64,000 nucleotides of DNA, taken from an uncultured Bacilli bacterium (GTDB lineage: Bacteria; Bacillota_I; Bacilli_A; RF39; UBA660). This document shows, piece by piece, positions 1 to 8,061 of this stretch (positions are counted from its first letter, which is position 1; every line of letters starts with the position of its first letter). The DNA lies in assembly GCA_934167485.1 (NCBI GenBank), contig CAKPKL010000007.1:13411-77410 (forward strand), written 5' to 3'. The position numbers and the translations under genes are program-made. The notes beneath the pieces are model-generated. The model ran no database searches. It saw only the letters and a list, made by a program, of their open reading frames with translations, and was not told the DNA's origin.

Positions 1-147
1 GGCACAGGAGCATGGACTGGAACTCTTGCGGCATCTATATTAGATTTAGACTTTAAAAAAACAGTTATAGCTGTTATGGGAGGCGTATTACTTGCTGGTT
101 TAATAATGATGGCTATATCTTTTGGTCTATTTAGTTTTATAGGTTAA
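1..147 (+). CDS. Small multidrug export-type membrane protein (3' end only)
   Basis: The frame is open from base 1 to TAA at 145-147, giving the last 48 residues of a gene cut by the window edge. It begins GTGAWTGTL, has a short polar stretch (LDLDFKK), and then one strongly hydrophobic helix rich in Gly, Ala and Met. This Gly-rich loop plus final helix resembles the C-terminus of the Sm_multidrug_ex family of small integral membrane proteins; the family name is a resemblance, and transport function is not shown. The stop lies two bases before the recG start, so the two genes are probably co-transcribed. Confidence 0.55.
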   Translation, partial: GTGAWTGTLAASILDLDFKKTVIAVMGGVLLAGLIMMAISFGLFSFIG

Positions 148-149
148 AT

Positions 150-2129
150 ATGAATATAGAATCTTTAAAGGGAGTAGGCCCTAAAACTAAAAAAGTATTT
201 GAAAATAACGGGATAATAACTACAGATGATTTAATAAGTTATTATCCTTTTAGATATAATATTTTAAAAAGAAGTAATATAGATGAATTACAAAATATTG
301 ATAAAGTAATTATAGATGGTGTAGTAGAAAGTGTACCTAGTATATTTTATTTCAATAAAAAAATGAATAAAATGTCATTTAAATTAAATACAGGTAATAA
401 TTTATATAATATAACAATATTTAATAGAGCATTTTTAAAAAGTAGAATTGTTGTAGGAATGAAGATAACAGTAATAGGTAAAATAGATAAGATGCATAAT
501 ACAATAACAGCAAATGATATAAAATTATCAGCACTCCCAAGTATTCCTTTAATAGAACCTGTTTATCATCAATTAGGGAGTATTACTAGTAGAGAAATAA
601 GTAATTATATAAAAGAAATAAAAGAATTCAATATAATTAAATATATACCAGAATATTTAGAAGAAAAATATAAATTAATTTCTAAAAAAGAAGCAGTTAT
701 AAATATACATAATCCTTATAATGAATATAAATTAAAACAAAGTTTGGCATACCTAAAATATGAAGAATTATTTTTATTTATGTTGAAGATGAATAGTCTA
801 AAATTAAATAAAGAAAACAAAATAGGGTTAAAAAGAGATGTAGATTACGAAAAAGTATTAAAATTTATAGATGAATTGCCATTTAAATTAACTTGTGATC
901 AGGTAAAATGTGTAGAAGATATATATCGTGATTTAACACATAAAAATAGGATGAATAGACTTGTACAAGGTGATGTAGGAAGTGGTAAAACAGTAACTGC
1001 AGTAATTTCTCTTTACATAAATTATCTAGGAGGATATCAAGGTGCGCTTATGGTGCCAACTGAGGTTTTAGCAGAACAGCATTTTAATAATCTAAAAAAT
1101 ATGTTTTCTAAATACGATATAAAAATAGAACTTTTAACAGGTTCATTAAAACAAAAAGAAAAAAAAGATATATATAAAAGATTACAAAATAAAGAAATAG
1201 ATATAATAATAGGAACACATGCTTTATTTAGTGAAGATGTTGTTTATAATAATTTAGGATTAGTAGTGACAGATGAGCAGCATAGATTTGGAGTAAACCA
1301 AAGAAGTAATTTAAAAAATAAAGGTATAACACCTGATATACTTTATTTGAGTGCTACACCGATACCAAGAACATATGCTCTTACTATTTATGGTGATATG
1401 GATATATCAAGTATAAAGACTATGCCAAGTGGTAGAAAAGAAATAATAACTATGTTAAAAAAGACAAGTGAAATAAAAGATTTATTAGAACTTATTTATG
1501 AAGAAATAAAGAAAAAACATCAAATATATGTAATCGCACCTTTAATAGAAGAATCAGATAAAATAGATTTGGAGAATGTAAATAAATTAGAAGAACAGTT
1601 TACAAAGGCATTTGGTAAGGTTTGTAAAATAGGTGTAATGCATGGAAAGATGTCTAAGGATGAAAAAAATTCAATAATGGATGAATTTAAAAAGGGAGAT
1701 ATTACAATATTAATTAGTACTACAGTTATAGAAGTTGGTGTAGATGTAAAAAATGCTACTGTAATGGCTATTTTTGATGCTTATAGATTTGGACTTTCGC
1801 AGTTACATCAATTAAGAGGTAGAGTAGGCAGAAATGATTTACAAAGTTATTGTATACTTATAAGTGATAAAGAAAAGGAAAGACTTAATGTAATGACAAA
1901 GACTACTGATGGATTTAAAATAAGCGAAGAAGACTTTAAACTTAGAGGTAGTGGAGATTTATTTGGTGTAAGACAAAGTGGTGACATGTCATTTAAGATA
2001 GCTAATTTAAAAGAGGATTTTAATATATTACTTAAAGCTAGGGAAGATACTGAAGAATTATTAAAAAATGATATTAAAGATTATCCTGAGTTAATGAAAC
2101 TTTTGAATGATTCTAAAAATTTAGATTGA
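150..2129 (+). CDS. recG: ATP-dependent DNA helicase RecG
   Basis: RecG remodels stalled replication forks and Holliday junctions. The 659-aa product is close to the usual family length. It has an N-terminal wedge/OB-fold region (about 50-160), the Walker A motif GDVGSGKT (about 274-281), a DEQH Walker B box (VVTDEQHRFG, about 373-382), the helicase motif SATPIPRT, and C-terminal motifs TTVIEVGVDV and QLRGRVGR, followed by the RecG C-terminal region with LRGSGD. The ATG at 150 follows the upstream stop directly. The gene ends five bases before a strong promoter, and three integrative elements are stacked downstream. Confidence 0.97.
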   Translation: MNIESLKGVGPKTKKVFENNGIITTDDLISYYPFRYNILKRSNIDELQNIDKVIIDGVVESVPSIFYFNKKMNKMSFKLNTGNNLYNITIFNRAFLKSRIVVGMKITVIGKIDKMHNTITANDIKLSALPSIPLIEPVYHQLGSITSREISNYIKEIKEFNIIKYIPEYLEEKYKLISKKEAVINIHNPYNEYKLKQSLAYLKYEELFLFMLKMNSLKLNKENKIGLKRDVDYEKVLKFIDELPFKLTCDQVKCVEDIYRDLTHKNRMNRLVQGDVGSGKTVTAVISLYINYLGGYQGALMVPTEVLAEQHFNNLKNMFSKYDIKIELLTGSLKQKEKKDIYKRLQNKEIDIIIGTHALFSEDVVYNNLGLVVTDEQHRFGVNQRSNLKNKGITPDILYLSATPIPRTYALTIYGDMDISSIKTMPSGRKEIITMLKKTSEIKDLLELIYEEIKKKHQIYVIAPLIEESDKIDLENVNKLEEQFTKAFGKVCKIGVMHGKMSKDEKNSIMDEFKKGDITILISTTVIEVGVDVKNATVMAIFDAYRFGLSQLHQLRGRVGRNDLQSYCILISDKEKERLNVMTKTTDGFKISEEDFKLRGSGDLFGVRQSGDMSFKIANLKEDFNILLKAREDTEELLKNDIKDYPELMKLLNDSKNLD

Positions 2130-2133
2130 TATC

Positions 2134-2162
2134 TTGACTATTTTATAAAAATCATTTATACT
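2134..2162 (+). promoter_or_regulatory. Sigma-A promoter downstream of recG
   Basis: TTGACT at 2134-2139 and TATACT at 2157-2162 are separated by 17 bp. The predicted start (G at about 2169) falls on the first base of a perfect hairpin. No open reading frame follows before the terminator at 2251-2275, which suggests a non-coding transcript. Confidence 0.7.
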
Positions 2163-2168
2163 TATAAT

Positions 2169-2279
2169 GGTATGATAAACATACCAAGTATTCTTTATGT
2201 TATTTATGTAAATAAATGATGTAAAGGATACACAACCAAAACCCCCTGAAGACACCCTTATTGGGTGTCATTTTTGTTT
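2169..2279 (+). ncRNA. Candidate small RNA, about 110 nt, C-rich, with intrinsic terminator
   Basis: A strong promoter ends at 2162. The predicted transcript has a perfect hairpin GGTATG-ATAAA-CATACC (2169-2185). A second stem pairs 2189-2198 with 2221-2230 over 10 bp including two G-U pairs. An unpaired A/C-rich stretch with CCCCC (2242-2246) follows, then a perfect 7-bp terminator stem GACACCC/GGGTGTC (2251-2269) and a T-rich tail. There is no start codon with a ribosome-binding site inside. I do not recognise the family. Exposed C-rich stretches are typical of Firmicute small RNAs that pair with Shine-Dalgarno sequences (RsaE/RoxS type), so a regulatory role is an inference. Its 3' end doubles as the integration site of the adjacent elements. 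Confidence 0.5.
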
Positions 2280-2280
2280 A
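2242..2280 (+). repeat. Attachment-like site A (left end of E1), terminator hairpin
   Basis: CCCCCTGAAG is followed by a 7-bp perfect hairpin (GACACCC/GGGTGTC) and ATTTTTGTTTA. The same arrangement, with a different but still self-complementary stem, recurs at 6193, 14226 and 22611. About 50 bp downstream (2333-2352) are two direct copies of an AGGTAYC motif, which look like integrase arm-binding sites. Confidence 0.65.
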
Positions 2281-2421
2281 TATGTACGTAAATAAGGGAA
2301 TTATAGAGATTTAGAAAAAGTAAAAAATAATGCTAGGTATCAATTAGGTACCATTTTAAAAAATTTCTAAATTTTGGTATATTATATTGGTTACATAAAA
2401 AAATATTTTTAAGCCAAAGTC

Positions 2422-2868
2422 TTGACATATATTAACAAAAATGGAATAGGCTTGGTTATTCAACAAGATATTCCGGGTTCTAAGATTAGGGGAGCTTTTA
2501 AAGTTCATAAAGAGGTACCAGCGATTTATATTACATACAAGCATAAAAGAATTGGAGATATATACTTTGCATTATTCCATGAGTTAGCACATTGCAAAAA
2601 GGATTTTAATCAAGCGAAAGGTACAAATTTGGTTTCATATGATAATGAAATAAAAACTGAGGAAACAGCTGATTTACAAGCATATGAATGGATGGTTGAT
2701 AACAAATATTATGAAAAGATTATTAATAATCAGGAATATGATATCGATAACGAGATGGTTTATCCTAAATGTTTTGTAGTGTATAAATTAGCTAAGGATG
2801 GATATATTGATTATTCATCAGAGATATATCAAAAATATAATTTCTTATTAAAAACAGATAATAAGTAG
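2422..2868 (+). CDS. ImmA/IrrE-type metallopeptidase domain, N-terminally truncated
   Basis: The 148-aa product contains the zinc-protease signature HELAH within ALFHELAHCKK, preceded by IPGSKIRGAF and PAIYITYKHK. This is the order seen in the C-terminal halves of HigA-like regulators that join an HTH domain to an ImmA domain. The only in-frame start is TTG at 2422 with no visible Shine-Dalgarno sequence, and an in-frame TAA lies just upstream. The N-terminal HTH region is therefore missing and this is probably a remnant. It occupies the same place in E1 that other cargo genes take in E2 and E3. Whether it is expressed cannot be judged. Confidence 0.6.
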   Translation: MTYINKNGIGLVIQQDIPGSKIRGAFKVHKEVPAIYITYKHKRIGDIYFALFHELAHCKKDFNQAKGTNLVSYDNEIKTEETADLQAYEWMVDNKYYEKIINNQEYDIDNEMVYPKCFVVYKLAKDGYIDYSSEIYQKYNFLLKTDNK

Positions 2869-2879
2869 TTTTATTAAAA

Positions 2880-2908
2880 ATAGCTAGGAATGCTCCTGGC
2901 TTTTAGTT
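2880..2908 (+). terminator. Intrinsic terminator after the ImmA fragment
   Basis: AGCTAGGA and TCCTGGCT pair across a four-base loop (one G-U pair), followed by TTTAGTTT. The homologous position in E3 (15071-15097) has an equivalent terminator between the cargo gene and the integrase. Confidence 0.55.
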
Positions 2909-2961
2909 TATTCTAATTTGTCAATAAGATTTACAACCTCGTTTAAGGCTGAATTAAATAA
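2908..2961 (-). pseudogene. Tyrosine integrase, 3' stub
   Basis: On the minus strand the segment reads LFNSALNEVVNLIDKLE followed by TAA. This differs by one residue (N for D) from the C-terminus of the E3 integrase at 15094. Homology stops abruptly at 2961, where the upstream frame no longer matches. It is the last 17 codons of an integrase whose remainder was deleted, and it is direct evidence that E1 once carried its own integrase. Confidence 0.75.
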
Positions 2962-3213
2962 GAAAGATAAAAATAAAGTTATTAAAATAATGAAAAAGAG
3001 ATAAAAAAACAAGAACAGTCTATTGATGATTAAAAAAAATTACTTACTGAAGAAGAATGATTTTTTAGTTAGTAATGACAATATGACAAGAAATAGTGAT
3101 ATATGGTATGGTGTAATAAAGATGTCGTTGCTGTCATTGAAAATATAATGTTTGTCTAGCTAGTAAGCAATGAATTTCTACTACTATATAAAATTCTATA
3201 ATATAAATATACA
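2962..3213. other. Gene-poor remnant region of E1
   Basis: The stretch contains short lysine/glutamate-rich in-frame fragments (for example EIKKQEQSIDD on the plus strand near 3000) broken by stops. No start codon with a ribosome-binding site, RNA gene or repeat stands out. It is probably scar sequence left by the deletion of the integrase and core genes. Confidence 0.35.
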
Positions 3214-3252
3214 AAATACTTATAACTAACAAGTTATTAAGTATTTTTTATT
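3214..3252 (+). terminator. Intrinsic terminator upstream of the 890-aa gene
   Basis: AATACTTATAACT and AGTTATTAAGTATT pair almost perfectly around AACA and are followed by a long T-rich tail. A TATAAT-type -10 (about 3262-3267) for the next gene lies directly downstream. Confidence 0.6.
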
Positions 3253-3292
3253 TTTATGTGCTATAATATATATTACTTTGAGGGAGATTACT

Positions 3293-5950
3293 ATGGAATA
3301 CGCAATTCAACAAAAGATAGACAAATTAAGTAAGATGTACAATTATTTTGAAGGTAAGAAAGCTATTAAGATTATATCTTCGATGACTATAGAAGAAGCA
3401 GAAATAGTTTTATCAAATCCAAGAGTACAAGAGATAATATTTAGAATAGATGATGTAGATACCTTAAGAGAAATTTTTAGAAAAAGTCCAGCATTTTTTC
3501 AGGAAATAATGTTTTCAAATGAAAGAACACAAGACCTACTTATTTCTCCTAAAAAATCTCTTAAAAGAAAAGAATTAATAACAAACTATAATAATAGAAA
3601 TTTTGTATTTAGCGAAAAAGAAATTAGAGAACTAGAAGTTTTTCTACATGCTATTAAAAGTTCAAAAATTTATGAGCAAATTGTAGATAGTAAATTTTTT
3701 CAAAGAATTGTACCAATGCTTTATGAAAAACAAATAACCAAATCTTTCTTTAGAGGTATTGATGCTGTTAAATTATTTTATAATATTATTAATGATAAAG
3801 AAATATTTAATACTAAAAAACCAAGACAAAGAAATATAATTGAAATATTCAATAAAGTTAGTAATCATATCTTATTATCAGATGATTATGAAAAAATTAT
3901 TGGTGATGGTGAAAAATTTATTCAATCTAAAAAGTGGAAATGTAAAGATGAAGAAAAGATTTTTATAGATGACAGAACGCTATCTTTACTTACAATCCCG
4001 ATGTTGGAAGAATTATTAGAATTTGAAAATATAGATAATGAATATATTAAGAACTATCTGAAAAAAGATATACTACCTAAGATTATTAAAAATAATTATG
4101 ATTTTAATAAAATATTCTCACATCTTTTGACAGGTAATTATAATTGTTTTAATGGTATTGATTATATTTACTTTAGTGTAATAATTGAGGAAATTGATAA
4201 TAATGAAGAACTAAAAGAAAAATTTATAAATTTTATTTATAACATTTTATGTAATAATCAAAACTTTAATTTAACTGAAGAAGATATGGTAAAAAAAGTA
4301 CTATACAGCAAGATGAAAAACATGGAAATAAACAGGGAACAATATAAAAATTTATTCTATTCTCCAGATGGATTAAAGACAATTTTCTATCTAAAGTTTG
4401 GTAAATTATCTCAAAGAATGGATTACTTAAATGGTATTTCTTCAAAACAATTAATTTATTTAAATATTAAACATATAAATCAAATATTAAATTCTTTAAA
4501 TATTGAAAATGAAGATGAACTTTCAAATTTATATTCATTTTCAATAAAATTATATATGGTATTTGGATTAGAAAGAACATTAAAGATTCTTAAAGGTGAT
4601 TATGGTCATATTAATAGATATTTCTTTGATAATGTAAGTAATCTTAATGTTAAAAACGTTGAATTGATAAAAGAAGGTAAAAAATATATACCTAAAATAT
4701 CAAATGAATTTATAAGTTTTATGTTTGCTAACCAAAATGAAAATCATTTTAAAAATATGCTTTCAGATTCCTCTAGTTTATTAAGTAAAAATTGGAGTTA
4801 CTTATATAATAATTATGAAGAACTAAAAGAAAAATGTCATGGTGTAATAACTCTTAAAAAACTTAATGTAATATTAAAAGAATTATCTCCTGAAAGAGAC
4901 ATTGATGATGTATCACCTAATAATTACAAATTACAAGAAAATGATATTTTAAATGATGTGTGTTTAGGTAATAAGTCAAGAAAGTCAAATCAAGAAGTAT
5001 ATAAAATGGTATTAGATATATATGAAAAAATGAAACGTAGAACAGAATCTAGTATTCCATATGTAAAAGGTGAAGCATCTAATGGATATTCATACGAGAT
5101 GATGAAATTAAATGATCCGATAGCATTTACATTAGGATATAGATGCAATTGTTGTATAAGAGTTAACGATATTGCACATAATCATTTATTACATGCTACA
5201 TTATGTAGAAATGGTAGAATATTATTGCTTTTTGATAAACATCATCAATTAGCAGGATTTGTTCCATTAAAAAGAAATGGTGAATTACTTATAGCTAATA
5301 GTATTGAGTGTTTGCATAAAGTTAGAAATGAAAGTGCAATAATTGCATTTAAAGAAGCTATAAATGATATTGTTGAGATATCACAAAACAATGAAAAAGA
5401 TTCAATAAAATTAGTATGTATTGGTCGTGAGGCATATGCAAAGCCAAATGGAATACCATTCCCTAATGATATTCCAACTCCAACTATTTTTGAAAAGAAT
5501 GATCCTACTTATGCTCATACTGATCAATATCATAGAACACTAGATATTATATATCAGAAGCCTGCATTAAATATATCTAATATTAAGTATGGTAATCCAA
5601 CTTGCAGTTATACTGACCCTAGACCACAAATAAATTCTTGTGATTTCAGAAATGGAAATAATGAAACTATTGAACAAGCATTAAAAGTTATTAATGCAGT
5701 AAGATATGAAAATGCCGATATAGAGGAATTAGAAAATTTCGCTTTATGTAGAAGATACGGTTTAGATAAATGTATATACAATGAAGATTGGTATATTGTA
5801 ACGACATATGATGGTAAAATATATGGTGATTTTCTTAAATTTAATCCTAAAGCTGAGACAGAATATAAAATTGCTTTTGGTGAACTAGTTGGAATGAGTT
5901 ACGATAATTATAAAGAAAAAAATGGTAAAGAGAAAAAATTAAGTTTATAA
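3293..5950 (+). CDS. 890-class large protein with helical N-region and C-terminal GNAT-like domain, function unknown
   Basis: The ATG at 3293 follows GAGGGAGA, giving 885 aa. Residues 1-600 are mostly alpha-helical, rich in Lys/Asn/Ile, with no recognisable enzyme motif. From about 610 comes a Cys/His-containing region (FTLGYRCNCCIRV, HNHLLHATLCRNGRILLLFD) followed by strands such as QLAGFVPLKRNGELLIANSIE. That pattern resembles an acyltransferase (GNAT-like) fold that scores a poor residue match by eye, so it is tentative. The C-terminus (about 720-870) has conserved-looking Pro/His segments. It is the only long intact gene of E1. The related 1320-aa protein at 23466 also has a giant helical N-region. 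I do not know the function. Confidence 0.55.
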   Translation: MEYAIQQKIDKLSKMYNYFEGKKAIKIISSMTIEEAEIVLSNPRVQEIIFRIDDVDTLREIFRKSPAFFQEIMFSNERTQDLLISPKKSLKRKELITNYNNRNFVFSEKEIRELEVFLHAIKSSKIYEQIVDSKFFQRIVPMLYEKQITKSFFRGIDAVKLFYNIINDKEIFNTKKPRQRNIIEIFNKVSNHILLSDDYEKIIGDGEKFIQSKKWKCKDEEKIFIDDRTLSLLTIPMLEELLEFENIDNEYIKNYLKKDILPKIIKNNYDFNKIFSHLLTGNYNCFNGIDYIYFSVIIEEIDNNEELKEKFINFIYNILCNNQNFNLTEEDMVKKVLYSKMKNMEINREQYKNLFYSPDGLKTIFYLKFGKLSQRMDYLNGISSKQLIYLNIKHINQILNSLNIENEDELSNLYSFSIKLYMVFGLERTLKILKGDYGHINRYFFDNVSNLNVKNVELIKEGKKYIPKISNEFISFMFANQNENHFKNMLSDSSSLLSKNWSYLYNNYEELKEKCHGVITLKKLNVILKELSPERDIDDVSPNNYKLQENDILNDVCLGNKSRKSNQEVYKMVLDIYEKMKRRTESSIPYVKGEASNGYSYEMMKLNDPIAFTLGYRCNCCIRVNDIAHNHLLHATLCRNGRILLLFDKHHQLAGFVPLKRNGELLIANSIECLHKVRNESAIIAFKEAINDIVEISQNNEKDSIKLVCIGREAYAKPNGIPFPNDIPTPTIFEKNDPTYAHTDQYHRTLDIIYQKPALNISNIKYGNPTCSYTDPRPQINSCDFRNGNNETIEQALKVINAVRYENADIEELENFALCRRYGLDKCIYNEDWYIVTTYDGKIYGDFLKFNPKAETEYKIAFGELVGMSYDNYKEKNGKEKKLSL

Positions 5951-6365
5951 AAAAGAATATATTAAAAAAGCTAGTTAAAATCTAACTTTGGTTTTTTCTT
6001 TATTTCAGCAAGTGCTAAATCAGGTAAGCAATAATTTCCATATTTTTTATAATTTTGAATCTTTTCTTTAGTGAAGAATATTAGTAGTTATTGTTTTAAA
6101 TTTTAGGTACCCATTTAGGTACTAAATTACTAAAATCTCTTAAAATATAAGAACTTAATTAGCAATAATTTATTTTATATATGAAAGATTTTGGTACTCT
6201 GAAGGAGCGCATTGCGTTCCATTTTTGTTTATTTAAAAGGATTTTCAAGAGTTTAATATTGCTTTAGGTGGCTTTTTAAAAAATTTTTTAAAATTATTAT
6301 TAATAAATACTAAGAATATAATAAACTATGATATAATATTTATTATATTCAAGGAGTGGTTTTGA
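5951..6365. other. E1/E2 junction region without a gene
   Basis: It holds a weak hairpin after the 890-class gene (AGTTA/TAACT near 5972, then TTTTTT), a 37-codon minus-strand in-frame fragment (about 5979-6090, reading FFTKEKIQNY and CLPDLALAEI) lacking a start, the E1 right arm repeats (6103-6122), site B (6193-6230), and the E2 left arm TTTAGGTGGC (6263-6272). A TATAAT-like -10 lies near 6331 before the next gene. Confidence 0.5.
6193..6230 (+). repeat. Attachment-like site B (E1/E2 boundary), hairpin
   Basis: GGTACTCTGAAG leads into the stem GGAGCGC/GCGTTCC (one G-U pair) and ATTTTTGTTT. The flanks match sites A, C and D while the stem sequence differs. Arm repeats lie on both sides (6103-6122 left, 6263-6272 right). 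Confidence 0.6.
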
Positions 6366-6923
6366 ATGAAAGAAAAAGTATTAAATACATATGATGGTAA
6401 AGAATATACATTTTCAACATATTTTATTATAAATAATGGGAAATTATTTAGTACTAACAATTTTAATTTTGAAGATAATTTAAAAAATTGTTTTTATATT
6501 AAAAAGTTTGGTTCAAATGTTCACCCAGTTATATATTTGGACACAAAAGTTGATAATAGATGGGTAAATAAAAATCAAGTTATTGGCAATTATAATGCAC
6601 TTATGGATTTTGTTATAGCTAATGAAAATAGTTATATTTGTATAAGAGGATTTAGTCACACTAATATTGAGCATTTTATAAGAATGATTAATGAGTTAAA
6701 AGGAACTAATATCAAACCAATTAAATTTAAAAGTAAACTTTCAGAGGCACAATATGAAAGACATCTTTTGACTAAAGAACAAAGAATAAAAAATTTAAAT
6801 CAAAAACTTGATGCAAGTGGTGAAGTTGAATCTACTCATCAATATATGAAAATTGCAAATAGTGTATTTAGGGAAAGAAAGCATAAATCAAGAGTAAAAA
6901 TTATGCAACTAAGAAAAAAGTAA
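6366..6923 (+). CDS. Hypothetical E2 cargo protein (185 aa)
   Basis: The ATG at 6366 follows GGAGTGG with good spacing. The protein is basic; residues 1-110 look like a mixed alpha/beta domain, and the C-terminal third is strongly charged and helical, ending MQLRKK. No motif is recognised. It is followed after 14 bases by the 360-aa gene, so the two probably form one operon and may act together. Position at the left end of E2 marks it as cargo. Confidence 0.6.
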   Translation: MKEKVLNTYDGKEYTFSTYFIINNGKLFSTNNFNFEDNLKNCFYIKKFGSNVHPVIYLDTKVDNRWVNKNQVIGNYNALMDFVIANENSYICIRGFSHTNIEHFIRMINELKGTNIKPIKFKSKLSEAQYERHLLTKEQRIKNLNQKLDASGEVESTHQYMKIANSVFRERKHKSRVKIMQLRKK

Positions 6924-6937
6924 TTGGAGGTTTTGAA

Positions 6938-8020
6938 ATGACAATTGAACAAGCAAAGCAAGAATTAGTAAGAAGATATAAATATTTATATGAGAATGCT
7001 TATTTTATATTAGCACCATATATGTATGAACAAAGTGAAGAAAAATTTAAAAAAAATGTAGATAAAAACTTAAATAAATATAATGATGCTATATTAAAAA
7101 AAACGTTAATTTATTTGAATATCAATAGATTGGATAGTATAAATTCATTATTTGAAGAATTTTTGTTATCAGATAAACCAATGGAAGAAAGTACACTTTA
7201 TCAAATGGTAGAAAGTAAAAGAAAAGATAAAGATTATTTAGATAAAGTAAAAAAAAGATTAGAATTACTAGAAAAAGATAATGCAGATAAAAAGTATGAA
7301 ATGTTTAAATCAAAACTAAGCATATGGGAAATATTAGAAAAAGTTTCAGATTATATTGAAGAACAATCTGGTGATTTAAAAAACAAAGAAAGAAAGTTAT
7401 ATGTTCTTGATCAATATTATAAAATTCATAGATATCAAAACAATGGTAAAATATATATTAGTGGTAGAAAATTAAATTTACATGATGTTAGTTCTATTGT
7501 TATAGATTTGCATAAAAGAGAACCATTTAGAGATAAAAAAGATATAGGAATTAAAAACAACCCATTTATATCAGTAATATTTTCTGCGCCATATTATGAA
7601 GATAATTGGTCGATTTTTACTGAAAATGAAAAACAACAAATATATTTACAATATCATGATGAATTACCATGCGATTTAGAAATAACTTGTGAACTTGAAG
7701 AAGAGTATATTCAAACAATGATAGAAACAAGATTATATAGACCTGAAAATACTGAACCTTGTGGAGAAAATTTTGTTGTAAAAGAAGAAGATATATTTGT
7801 TAATCCAAATGATAGATTATACAGATATTATCAATTATGTCCACATTGTGGCTATATGGTAAATATTCCTAAAGAGATTTTATCAGAAGGGATTAAACAA
7901 AGAATAGAAGATAGATGTGATAAAGATGAAAAATTATTTAGAAAAATGTTCCTTTATTCTGAATTGTTTAGTTTAGATAAAAATTCAACTAAAGGACAAA
8001 AGAAAGTATTAAAGAAATAG
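6938..8020 (+). CDS. Hypothetical E2 cargo protein with a C-terminal CxxC motif (360 aa)
   Basis: The start ATG follows ATTGGAGGTTTTGAA. The first 150 residues are helical and charged, with likely coiled-coil character at about 85-130. Residues 170-260 are more strand-rich. Near the C-terminus CPHCGYM (about 303-309) is followed about 25 residues later by DRCDKD, which could form a small metal site. I do not recognise the family. It ends in a strong terminator shared with the convergent relaxase-integrase gene. Confidence 0.6.
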   Translation: MTIEQAKQELVRRYKYLYENAYFILAPYMYEQSEEKFKKNVDKNLNKYNDAILKKTLIYLNINRLDSINSLFEEFLLSDKPMEESTLYQMVESKRKDKDYLDKVKKRLELLEKDNADKKYEMFKSKLSIWEILEKVSDYIEEQSGDLKNKERKLYVLDQYYKIHRYQNNGKIYISGRKLNLHDVSSIVIDLHKREPFRDKKDIGIKNNPFISVIFSAPYYEDNWSIFTENEKQQIYLQYHDELPCDLEITCELEEEYIQTMIETRLYRPENTEPCGENFVVKEEDIFVNPNDRLYRYYQLCPHCGYMVNIPKEILSEGIKQRIEDRCDKDEKLFRKMFLYSELFSLDKNSTKGQKKVLKK

Positions 8021-8027
8021 AATACTA

Positions 8028-8061
8028 AAATACTGGCCTACAAAAGTAGACCAGTATTTTT
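8028..8061. terminator. Bidirectional terminator between E2 cargo and the mob-int gene
   Basis: ACTGGCCTAC and GTAGACCAGT pair around AAAA with one mismatch, followed by TATTTTTTT on the plus strand; on the minus strand an A-to-T tract also follows. It separates two convergent genes. Confidence 0.75.

Larger units (their letters stand above)
2281..6192. mobile_element. Integrative element E1 (degenerate)
   Basis: The segment lies between attachment-like sites A and B. Matching arm-type repeats of the GGTACC type sit inside each end (2333-2352 and 6103-6122). The contents are an ImmA-like fragment, an integrase 3' stub and an 890-aa protein gene; no complete integrase, relaxase or replication gene remains. 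The order att, plus-strand cargo gene, terminator, minus-strand integrase is shared with E2 and E3. The element looks like the oldest, most deleted member of a tandem array; relative age is inference. Confidence 0.6.
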
